From: Conidiobolus incongruus B7586
Taxonomy: Eukaryota; Entomophthoromycota; Entomophthoromycetes; Entomophthorales; Conidiobolaceae
Reading direction: 5' to 3'
DNA: 18,537 nt
Assembly: GCA_000697335.1 (NCBI GenBank)
Contig: JNEM01014777.1
Location: 1-18,537 of the forward strand
The number at the start of each line of letters is the position of its first letter. Positions within the stretch are counted from its first letter, which is position 1. The position numbers were made by a program, and so were the translations under genes. Shown here piece after piece: positions 9,851-18,537 of this stretch. The notes below the pieces were generated by a model that was given only the letters and a program-made list of their open reading frames with translations, had not been told where the DNA came from and searched no databases.

Positions 9851-11158
9851 ATTTTGAATGCCTCATACAATAGGCGGTATCAATATGATATTTGACAGAT
9901 ATTTGTGGAAATCGAATACTAATGATATACTAGATAAATGTTTGATAAATTAAATCAAGATTACATATTTTTGATGATAGTAATTCAAGTAAATAGTAAT
10001 AGGAAATTAAATAATTAACATGTATAAATCACAAATTAATAATTTATTATTATTGGGAATATTCTATTTAATCTTGCAGTATGATAATATATGGTGAATT
10101 TGATTAATCTTAAAATGTCTGTTATTCCTACATTGTTAGAACATTGAACCTCATTCAATTTCCAAAATCCAAATTCAAAATTCAAGAAATAAGTCCTTTA
10201 TTTTTTTTAAATGATCGAAAATAAACTTTAAGACTAGTATAAAAATGCCTAAAAAACTCGATTATCAACCAAAATTACCACTTTGAAAGATATTTCTATA
10301 TTGAAAATTCAACTACTCAATCCACTAAAGATTATCCGTCCAAATCAAATTTATCTACTAATTTCGATTAAGATTTACAGAATCTCTCTAATTCATAACA
10401 TTTGAGAAATTTTGGTAATGAAAATAATTATTCTAATTTGAAAATTCATAATTTTAGAAAGTTTTTTGATTTTTAAATTTTTTATATTAAATAAATTGTT
10501 ACTATATCCAATATTAGTAAACTAAGTCTTTCATAACGATAATTTAATATATTTGAATTTTTCAATATTAGTTAATTAGAATTTATACCTTATTAATTTT
10601 ATAATATTTATAAGTTTTATTTCATAACTTTACCAATTAAAAGTATATGAATATATCTTCATGCTAACCAAGAACAAATCGTTAATATTCTAATCCATTT
10701 TGAATATTAAGCTTAAATAAAGTTAACTAATAAAGCAAAAAAATTATCAGTATAAAATAATTTGAACAAATTAAAACAATATATTATATTATCATTCAAT
10801 ATTTTTTAGAAAAAAAATATAATAAAAAATATTTAGCCATAATAATTAATTAATCAGGATATATATTATTAAAACAAACAGATTAAAATTCTATCAATAT
10901 ATTATCCAAGTTGGTAATCAAAAAATATTAAATTTTAGGATTGAATAAAAAACAATAATTAATTTATTAAAATATTATTTTTAATTTAGAAAGAAATAAT
11001 AATTTTTTAATATCTAGTTTATTGAATATATTATTATTTTTAGAAAATTAACTATAAATAAAATATATAAAAGAATTAATTTTTTCAAACAATATATATT
11101 TATTAATAATTATTATTTTATCAATATATTTTTAAAAATTCAAAATTGAATTTAATTA
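9851..11158. other. A+T-rich DNA, no gene seen
   Basis: Composition falls gradually from moderate to nearly pure A+T approaching the transposon at 11161. No open frame, RNA gene or transposon end was recognised. Confidence 0.6.
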
Positions 11159-11160
11159 TA

Positions 11161-12731
11161 CACTAACCTGTAAAAATAAGTTATAAAATCAAAAACACTT
11201 ATATTTTTACTAATAACTTAATTAATATTTAATAAAATAAACTTAAATTAAATAATTAAAATCTATTATATTTATTAATTATATATATCATTAAATGATA
11301 ATATTTAGCTATTAATTAGCTAAAATATAAACCTTTAAATTTTACATAGGGTGAGTTATAAATTTATAGGTTTTTGGTGATAAAAAAAATTAAAACTTAA
11401 TATATCTACCTTTAGCTTTTTTAACTTTTTTAAATTTGTAGGGTATAAAATCAATTAAATTCTTATATTAAAAAAGGTTAATCTTGTTTTATACTTCTTA
11501 AATATATTTTTAAAGCTGATTTAAATTTTTTGCTAGGGGGAAAACTTTAATAGCTTTTTTTAACTAATTCTAAAAGTGTTTAATTAAATTAAAGTTAAAA
11601 AATTAAAGAAACTACTTTATAACTATTATCTTGTTATTTTTAAGTTATTTGGTAGTAAAAGTTATAGTATAATAAAACATATTATCTTACTAAAAAATAA
11701 TATTAAATTTGTTTAACTTATATTATTTAATAGTTTTTTTTAATTTATTGTTTAGAATATTTTAATATATTTTAATATTAATTCCCTTATTATTTTTATA
11801 AAGATAACTTATACCTAAAAACATTATATATCTTTAAATAATAATTAACCTATTATTATACTTTTAAGTAAAATTAACATAATAATCTCAAAGTAATTTT
11901 ATATTTTTTTTAAATTATTTAGTTTTTTTATTAAATTTACTAAAGTATATTTTTGTTTCATTAAATTAAATAACTTTATTTTAATTAGTTTTAGTTTAAT
12001 ATTAGTAGTAACATTTAAACTTTTATTTAGTTTTATAATGGGATTTTTTTAATTTGGGGTGTTTTTTCTTAAAGTGTAAATAGTATCTATGCTAATATAA
12101 AATATATATAATAGTATTAGTGTTAATTAATATTCTTGTATAGTTTTATAGTTTTTATTGTATTTCTATAGTAGTACTATATTTATTTATATTAACTAAC
12201 TTATAAATATACTTCTTATTATGTTTATTTATAATTTTAATACATTTAAATTTAAGTTTAAATGTTTTTTTATTGTTATTTTTAACAACTTTAACTATAA
12301 TAAACTAGCTAACACTAGTAATTTTAACAATATTATAAGTTAATTTACTTTTTTTATAATATTAATTAATACACAAATAAATTTTTTAGAGAGGGATTTA
12401 AGTATAATAATACTAATAAAAAAAATTTAGTATATCTATAAAATATTATATAAAATAACAACAAAGAAAGAAAAAAGATATGGTTATATATTGTTAAATA
12501 TATCCCTTTATCTCAAAAACCTACAAATTTATAATTCACCTTAGTTAAATATTAAAGATTAGTATTTTTATTAATAGTTTACAAAATATATCTAAATATA
12601 TTTATTTATTATTAAATAATATACCTTAATTATATATTATAGTTTCAAGTAATCTAATATATATAATTGTTTTAGTTATTAATTAAAATATATATATTTT
12701 TGATTTTATGACTTATTTTTACAGGTTAGTG
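11161..12731 (-). mobile_element. Tc1/mariner transposon copy A, full length, decayed
   Basis: The ends are CACTAACC (11161-11168) and GGTTAGTG (12724-12731), perfect inverted repeats, flanked by a TA duplication (11159-11160 and 12732-12733). Each end carries two related repeats sharing a TGAGTTATAAA-like core: an outer one at the tip and an inner one about 190 bp in (11349-11380 and about 12513-12540). The length, 1571 bp, equals copy B exactly. The interior, on the minus strand, aligns throughout with the transposase of copy B but is more depleted in G and C. Cut-and-paste transposition by a DDE transposase is the family mechanism; this copy can no longer encode one. Confidence 0.9.
11391..12410 (-). 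pseudogene. Tc1/mariner transposase remnant of copy A
   Basis: Read on the minus strand, the region aligns with the copy B transposase, including the catalytic segment around IIF..DN, where both Gln codons of the usual QQDNA motif are stops (TAG and TAA). Stops are scattered through the frame. The surviving differences from copy B are mostly C/T and G/A, for example in the C-terminal segment ending KAKGRY. This is a dead transposase gene; no start codon can be assigned. Confidence 0.8.
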
Positions 12732-12733
12732 TA

Positions 12734-13440
12734 TTTAAACTAAATAGTGTTTCTTAAAAATGTTTTATTTTGATATTATTAAAACTTAATCATTAACTTT
12801 CTACAGTAATTTATAAAAATGATATTTTATCTAAAACTATAAATTTATTATAAATATATCTTTTTAATATTAAAAAAGATAATATTTAAAATTTATTTAA
12901 AATTAAAAGATTAATTACTATTGTTATCCTTTTACTTATTGATAAATTAAAAATATATATAAATAAATTTTTTTATTTTAAATAAAAATTCAACTTGGTA
13001 ATATAGCATTAATAATATAAATATATAATAAATATTAAACTTTAAACTTAGATTAATTAATAAAAATATAAAATATATATTTTATAATATAACAAATACT
13101 AATAAAAATTAAAATAATTTTATTAAAATATAATTTTAAAATATAATAAAAAATAAAAGTTTTTATATTAAATTATTATAGTTATTAGATTTGGATTTTT
13201 TTATATTATTCTTAAATACTTAATAAAATACTAAATTATGTTAAAATATTCCTTTTGAAATATCCTAACAGATAAATATTTTACTTATAAATAATTATTA
13301 ATTATAATATTAAATTATAATACTATATAGTTTCTTATTTAATTTTTAAAAACAAGATAATAAATCATAAGTATTATACTGGCTTTTTTTTAGATAAAAT
13401 TACATTTAATTGGGGCTTTTATTTTGAAATATAAGTATTT
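12734..13440. other. A+T-rich DNA between transposon A and the GTPase gene
   Basis: Almost pure A+T with no recognised feature. It separates the transposon edge from the GTPase start by about 830 bp. GC content recovers only in the last hundred bases, where the GTPase promoter is proposed. Confidence 0.6.
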
Positions 13441-13450
13441 AATATTTTGA

Positions 13451-13557
13451 ACTATTAGTATAAATTATACTTCAATATTCAAATTCTCATTCACCTTTTC
13501 TTTTCATTTTGATATTATTAATTTAATCATAACAATAATAAGATAAAGTATTAAACA
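13451..13557 (+). promoter_or_regulatory. Likely core promoter of the Rho-type GTPase gene
   Basis: A TATA-like TATAAATTA lies at 13459-13467. It is followed by a pyrimidine-rich tract (about 13484-13510, TCTCATTCACCTTTTCTTTT), then an A-rich leader reaching the ATG with AACA just before it. The order TATA-like box, pyrimidine tract, A-rich leader matches that upstream of the pseudokinase gene. The TTGGTGGCA and CCTCAA blocks of that promoter are absent here. Confidence 0.45.
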
Positions 13558-14371
13558 ATGTCAAAATTGACAAATAAAAGTCAGAGAGTAAATAAGAAAA
13601 AAATAGTGATTGTTGGGGATGGAGCTAGTGGTAAGACTACTTTGATGTGCGTGTATACAAATGGCGTATTCCCAAAGGTAAATATTTTAAACTATTTATT
13701 CACTAATTTTTGACAATTGATTAGGTTTATGTGCCTACAGTATTCGAAAATTATACGGCTGCTGTGCCTGTTAATAGTCAGAAGGTGAATATCACGTTTT
13801 AGAATACTGCAGGTAAGTTTCAGGGAGGTTGGTTGAATTTTGAGTATTGATGATTTGAGTAGGACAGGAAGGTTACGATAGATTGAGACCTTTGGCATAT
13901 CCCGATACCGATACTATTTTGATCGCTTTCGGTATTGATAATCCTAACAGTTTGGATAATGTCACTGCTAAGGTAATAATTTATGATATGATAACTAACT
14001 TCTTTATTAATCTCTGTTAAATTTAGTGGGTACCCGAAGTGATTCATTTCTGCCACGGAACTCCATTACTATTGGTGGGATGCAAGAAGGATTTGAGATC
14101 GGATCCTGAAACTATTGCAAGGCTTGCCGAACTCAATATGAAGCCAGTGACAATTGATCAGGTAAATAGCTAATACCAAGAGATATAAATTATGAAAATT
14201 AAACATTGATATTTGTAGGGTTGTCATGTGGCGCACCAAATCGCTGCAATTCGATACTTAGAATGCTCTGCCAAGACTGGCGAAGGAGTGGAACTTATCT
14301 TTGAAGAAGCGGCTCGAGGCATTTTGAATCATAGACCCAAGAAGAAGGGAAGGAGCTGTCTGGTATTATAA
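13558..14371 (+). CDS. Rho1-type small GTPase with in-frame TAG in switch II; possible pseudogene
   Basis: Five exons (13558-13677, 13725-13812, 13863-13972, 14027-14161, 14219-14371) give 201 codons plus TAA, a normal Rho length. Seen: P-loop GDGASGKT, switch [22 protein letters not shown] after switch II, base-binding CKKD in a [10 protein letters not shown] context, the Rho insert region, ECSAKTGEG, a basic tail and a C-terminal CLVL CAAX box predicting geranylgeranylation. By family, Rho1 cycles between GTP and GDP at the plasma membrane and controls cell-wall synthesis and actin polarity. Odd: codon 66 (13800-13802) is TAG where Rho proteins have Trp, and codon 67 is Asn where DxxG needs the Mg-contacting Asp; both are single G-to-A changes from TGGGAT. 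All splice sites and the rest of the frame are intact, so loss of function would be recent. RNA recoding or an assembly error are alternatives. Confidence 0.85.
13678..14218 (+). other. Four short introns of the GTPase gene
   Basis: Introns are 13678-13724 (47 bp), 13813-13862 (50 bp), 13973-14026 (54 bp) and 14162-14218 (57 bp). All begin GTAA and end TAG, and removing them joins exons in a frame that keeps Rho motifs continuous across every junction. Introns 1, 3 and 4 fall between codons; intron 2 splits the Gly codon of the switch II AGQE. None of them removes the in-frame TAG at 13800. Confidence 0.85.
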
Positions 14372-14560
14372 TACAGTTACTCTAGCTATGTTTAATTTCC
14401 TGTATTATTCTTCTCGAATATTAGTCCATTGAGTGGCCTTGGCAAACATTAGTTTCATTGCCTATCCAATCAACTGATTATCTATCCCACCCAACCATCG
14501 CAGCAATCCCTAGTCATTATTGATAATATAATTATAATGTTTTGACATAGTATTATAAAG
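14372..14560 (+). other. Probable 3' UTR of the GTPase gene
   Basis: For about 150 bp after the stop the composition stays mixed (for example CCCACCCAACCATCGCAGC near 14490) before dropping to A+T-rich at about 14520. This suggests a transcribed 3' UTR. No AATAAA is present close by; AGATAAAAG near 14560 is a weak candidate for the poly(A) signal. Confidence 0.4.
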
Positions 14561-15534
14561 ATAAAAGAATTTTAAGAATTCTATGACTAATATTTTCTAT
14601 TTTTATTTTAATATAATTTGGAGAATAATAACCCAAATGCCAGACTCATTAGGAACCAAATTGAAAACTTGTTTTGATAAATATCAAATAGTTCTGAATA
14701 TTTGAATGATAAAAAAATAATCATAAAATTTGACTTAAAAGTAATGTTAGAATATTATAAAGTGTAAATTTAATTTTATATCATAAAATTGAACTACTAA
14801 GAATAACAGATTTAATATGGGTATAATGGTATCCCTAATATTCTTATGTTATTTTTGGTCATAAAATTATTATTATATTAAGATAATTATTTGTAATATC
14901 CAACCTTAAACGAGTTTTTCATCACCAAATCTAACTAAAACACATGTTGCCAGTAATATTAAAACAACCTAAATAAAATATTTTGATATTGACATTATAA
15001 AATTGATCCATTTATTTTGGTTTTACTGGTTTGATATATTGGAAAAATAAACATTATAAAGATATTTATAAATATTTTAATAATCAAATATTTTAAGATG
15101 GATCAATATTGTTATCATTGCCAAAAAGATAAATATAAGCAGAAAAATCAATTAATTACTTTAATTTATAAATTAATGATTTATTTATAATAAATAATTG
15201 AATTTTATTTAATTTGAAATATTAAATTTAAAAAATATTATCATTAAATTATTAATTAAATTAATATATCTAATATTTAACTAATTGACAAATATTATAT
15301 TATAAATATTAATATTATCAAATAATAATACAATAATTAACTTTTTAATGAAAAATAATTTTAATTAATATTTTAATTTTTAAGTTATATTAAAATAATT
15401 AAATAATTGAACTAATTACAAATGATATTTTTGAATTTATATTTAAACAAAATTATATTTTAAATAAAATAATTTAATGAAAATAATTTTATTAATTTAT
15501 TTAAAAAGAATATAATACTTTGATATATATAAAA
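14561..15534. other. A+T-rich DNA, no gene seen
   Basis: No open frames, RNA genes or transposon ends were recognised. The last part, close to 15535, may already belong to the split-off left end of transposon copy C. Confidence 0.55.
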
Positions 15535-15580
15535 AATTATTTATTTATTTATTTAAATTAAACTTATATAATCTTTAATA

Positions 15581-17151
15581 CACTAACTTGCAAAAATGAG
15601 TTATAAAATCAAAAATATATATATATTAATTAATAACTAAAACAATTGTATATATTAGATTACTTGAAATTATAATATATAATTAAGGTATATTATTTAA
15701 TAGTAAATAAATATATTTATATATATATAGTAAACTATTAGCAAAAATATTAACCCTTAATATTTAACCAAGGTGAGTTATAAATTTGTGGGTTTTTGAG
15801 ATAAGGGGATATATTTAACAATATATAACCATATTTTTTTTCTCTCTTTGTTATTATTTTATATTATATTTTACAGATATATTAAATTTTTTTATTAGTA
15901 TTATTATACCTAAATCCCTCTCTAAAAAAATCCACTTATGCATCAATTAACTTTATAAAAAAGATAAATCAACTTGTGATATTGCTAGAATTACTAGTGT
16001 TAGCTAGTTTATTATAGTTAAGGTTGTTAAGAATAGCAATAAAAAAACATTTAAACTTAAACTTAAGCATGCTAAAATTATAAATAAACATGATAAGAAG
16101 TATATCTATAGATTAGTTAATATAGGCAAGTGTAGTACTATTGTAGAAATACAACAGGAATTATAAGACTATACAAGAATATTAGTTAACACTAATATTA
16201 TTATACATACTTTATGTTAGTATAGATACCACTTACACTTTAAGAAAAAACACCCCTAACTAAAGAAATCCTACCACAAAACTAGGTAGGAATTTAAATG
16301 TCACCAATAATATTAAATCAAAACTAATTAAAGTAAGGTTATTTAGTTTAATAAAACAAAAATATATTTTAGTAGATTTGATAGAAAAGTTAGATGTTTT
16401 AGAAAAGATGCAGAATTACTTTATAACCATTATGTTAATTCTACCCAAAAGTATAATAATAGGTCAATTATTGTTTGGGGATATATGTTGTCTTTAGGTG
16501 TAAGGTATCTTTATAAAGTTAATGGGGGAATTAATACTAAAATATACTAAAGTATTCTAAACAATGAATTGAAAAAAACCATTGAATAATATAGGTTAAA
16601 TAAATCTGATATTATTTTCTAATAAGATAATGCTTTTTATTATACTATAGCTTCTACTACCAAATAACTTAAAAATAACAAGATAATAGTTATAAAGTAG
16701 CTTCTTTAATCTCCTAACCTTAATCTAATTAAATACCTTTAAGATCAATTAAAAAAAGCTATTAAAACTTTCCCCCCAACTAAAGATTTAAATCAACTTT
16801 AGGAATATATTCAAGAAGTATATAACAAGATTAACCTTTCTTAGTATAAGAAGTTAGTTGATTCTATACCTTACAAACTTAAAAAAGTTAGAAAAGCTAA
16901 AGGTAGATACACTAGGTTTTAATTTTTTTTATCACCAAAAACCCACAAATTTATAACTCACCCTAGGTAAAATTTAAAGGTTTATATTTTAGTTAATTAA
17001 TAGCTAAATATCATCATTTAATGATATATATAATTAATAAATATAATAGATTTTAATTATTTAATTTAGATTTATTTTATTAAATATTAATCAAGTTATT
17101 AGTAAAAATATAAGTGTTTTTGATTTTATAACTCACTTTTATAGGTTAATA
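15581..17151 (+). mobile_element. Tc1/mariner transposon copy B, full length, decayed
   Basis: The left tip is CACTAACTT (15581-) and the right tip GGTTAATA (17144-17151), matching the copy A ends apart from transitions. TA duplications flank it at 15579-15580 and 17152-17153. Length is 1571 bp, identical to copy A. Outer repeats (15581-15615, 17117-17151) and inner repeats (15772-15801, 16932-16963) share the core TGAGTTATAAA and face inward as inverted pairs: an IR/DR layout, known in the Sleeping Beauty type of Tc1 elements, where each repeat binds transposase. This is the best preserved copy in the window, but the transposase frame is broken by many stops. Confidence 0.92.
15900..16922 (+). 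pseudogene. Tc1/mariner (DD34E-type) transposase remnant of copy B
   Basis: One frame carries the recognisable family order: an N-terminal helix-turn-helix-like part (about 15950-16200, including IVEIQQELQDYTRI), IIVWGYM (about 16467), the catalytic DNA motif with Asp at 16626-16628, SPNLNLI (16710-16730) and a C-terminal KLVDSIPYKLKKVRKAKGR segment ending TAA at 16920. Exactly 34 residues separate the Asp from the position of the catalytic Glu, as in Tc1-type transposases, but that codon (16731-16733) is AAA, Lys. Both Gln codons before the Asp are TAA, the conserved Trp at 16698 is TAG and the following Gln TAA: C-to-T or G-to-A changes throughout. The protein is dead. Confidence 0.88.
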
Positions 17152-17153
17152 TA

Positions 17154-18430
17154 TTTCTATTAATATCTTAATCAATTCTAATTTAAATAAACTTATATTA
17201 AACTATATAATTGATATATTTTTTATTTAAAATATAATATATAAAGTTAAATTCAATCAACTATTAATTGATATATTAAAATTAAAAGTATATTTAAGAT
17301 AAGTTATAAATTTATAAGTTTTAGTATTGATAGAAAAAATTAATACCTAATATATCCACCTTTTGTTTTTCTAATATTTTTAAGTTTATAGGGTATAAAG
17401 TCAATTAACTTTTTATATTAAGCAAGATTAATATTATTCCAAGCTTCTTAAATATACTCTTAAAATTAATTTAAATTTTTTACTAGGGGGAAAGCTTTAA
17501 TTAATATTTTTAGTTGATCCTAAAAATATTTAATTAGGTTAAGATTAAGAAAATAAAAAAACTATTTTATAATAGTTATTTAGTTATTTTTAAGATATTT
17601 AATAATAAAATTTATAATATAGCAAGGTATATTATCTTATTAAAAAATAATATTTAATTTCTTTAATCTATACTACTTAATAGTTTTTTTCAATTTATTT
17701 TTTAAAATATTTTAGTATATCTCAGCATTAATTCCCTTATTAACCCTACAAAGATACCTTATACCTAAAGATAATATATATCTCTAAACTATAATTAACC
17801 TACTATTATATTTTTAGATTATAATAACATAATAGTTATAAAGTAGTTCTTTATTTTATTTGAAACATTTAACTCTTTTATTAAATTTATTAAGATATAT
17901 TTTTATTTCATCAGATTAAATAACTTTACTTTAGTTAGTTTTAGTTCAACTTTAATATTGACATTTAAACTTTTGCTTAATCTTATAATAAAACTTCTTT
18001 AGTTAAGGGTGTTTTTTTTAAGATATAAGTGATATTTATTCTAATATAAAGTATATATAATAATATTAGTATTAACTAATATTCCTGTATAATTTTATAA
18101 TTCTTATTATATTTCTATAATAATATTACACTTACCTATATTAATTAATCTATAAATATACTTTTTATCATGTTTATCTATAATTTTAGTATACTTAAGT
18201 TTTAATTTAAGTGTTTTTTAATATTATTTTTAATAACCCTAGCTATAATAGATTAGCTAACATTAGTAATTTTAACAATCTCATAAGCTAATATTAGTAA
18301 TTTTAATAATCTCACAAGTTGATTTATTTTTATTATAAAGTTAATTAATATATAAGTGAACTTTTTTAGAGAGAGATTTAAACATTATAATATTAATTTT
18401 AAAATATTAGCTTAATAGTTTTATAATATA
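17154..18430 (-). mobile_element. Tc1/mariner transposon copy C, older and interrupted
   Basis: This aligns with copy A in the same orientation. The inner terminal repeat is at about 17299-17330 (copy A: 11351-), and the interior follows with shared anchors such as GGGTATAAA, TACTAGGGGGAAA (about 17481) and TTCCCTTAT (about 17731). Immediately right of copy B the sequence resembles copy A from about base 44 of the element, so copy B seems to have inserted into its left terminal repeat; a short stub may remain at about 15535-15580. The right part stops resembling a Tc1 interior where copy D begins. More diverged than A or B. The transposase remnant on the minus strand is full of stops. Confidence 0.75.
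18262..18323. repeat. 31-bp tandem duplication inside copy C
   Basis: Two adjacent 31-bp units (18262-18292 and 18293-18323), starting ATTAGTAATTTTAA, occur where copy A has a single unit. The units differ mostly by transitions, so the duplication is not brand new. It lies in the N-terminal part of the dead transposase gene. Confidence 0.8.
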
Positions 18431-18432
18431 TA

Positions 18433-18537
18433 TACTAACCTGCAAAAGGAAGTTATAAAATCAAAAATATATATATTTTAATTAATAACTAAAACAATTG
18501 TATATATTAGATTACTTGAAACTATAATATATAATTA
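18433..18537 (+). mobile_element. Left end of Tc1/mariner copy D, cut by the window edge
   Basis: After a TA at 18431-18432 the sequence TACTAACCTGCAAAAGG begins, then follows the outer terminal repeat and subterminal DNA of copy B base for base with few differences up to the last base. Orientation is that of copy B. The remainder lies outside the window, so completeness is unknown. It probably inserted into copy C. Confidence 0.85.

Noticed and set aside
13782-13802. A micro-intron (GTGAAT...TTTTAG) that would remove the GTPase stop codon
   Set aside because: It would be under 25 bp, far shorter than the gene's other introns, and would delete the conserved beta-strand residues just before switch II.
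13800-13802. Reassigned TAG codon (alternative genetic code)
   Set aside because: The 829-codon pseudokinase frame and the other GTPase exons contain no in-frame TAG, so there is no support for reassignment, and TAG-to-Trp is not an established nuclear code.
13692-14056. Two minus-strand open stretches over the GTPase gene
   Set aside because: They are shadows of the real plus-strand exons and have no family resemblance.
1-18537. tRNA genes, CRISPR arrays, bacterial operons or LTR elements
   Set aside because: No tRNA B-box-like motif, no regularly spaced repeats, no ribosome binding sites and no paired direct terminal repeats were found; introns and a TATA-like/pyrimidine promoter indicate a eukaryote.

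Overview
The window looks like nuclear DNA of a filamentous fungus, most likely an arbuscular-mycorrhizal (Glomeromycotina-type) species. Intergenic DNA is extremely A+T-rich, introns are very short (47-57 bp, GT...AG), there are degraded Tc1/mariner transposons, and one gene joins a kinase-like domain to Sel1 repeats, a combination known to be expanded in Rhizophagus-like fungi. The assignment is inference: no rRNA or other taxonomic marker is present.

Layout. 1-3580: A+T-rich, apparently gene-free DNA with three more GC-balanced islands. 3586-6458: the best gene, an intronless 829-codon reading frame with a recognisable promoter and poly(A) signal. Its product has an MLKL-like plan: an N-terminal helical bundle, a brace, a pseudokinase whose HRD is HKN and whose DFG is GFE, a long Ser-Pro-rich linker and C-terminal Sel1 repeats. 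6459-11158: mostly A+T-rich DNA, with a promoter-like island (about 6890-7090) that shares two sequence blocks with the pseudokinase promoter, and an unexplained GC-richer island (9501-9850). 11161-12731: a complete-length (1571 bp) Tc1/mariner copy, minus orientation. 13558-14371: a five-exon Rho1-type GTPase gene, intact except for an in-frame TAG at the conserved switch II tryptophan and an adjacent Asp-to-Asn change. 15581-17151: a second 1571-bp Tc1/mariner copy, plus orientation. 17154-18430: an older copy in minus orientation, apparently split by the second. 18433-18537: the left end of a fourth copy running off the window.

The two host genes have no obvious operational link. The pseudokinase resembles the executioner of animal and plant necroptosis-like cell death and is the most interesting item. 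The GTPase is a cell-polarity/cell-wall regulator by family, and its two switch II lesions are both G-to-A. The transposons show the same transition bias (CAA to TAA, TGG to TAG), so a RIP-like or methylation-deamination process acting on repeats and spilling into the gene between them is a plausible common cause. Coordinates were read by eye; no alignment or database search was run.
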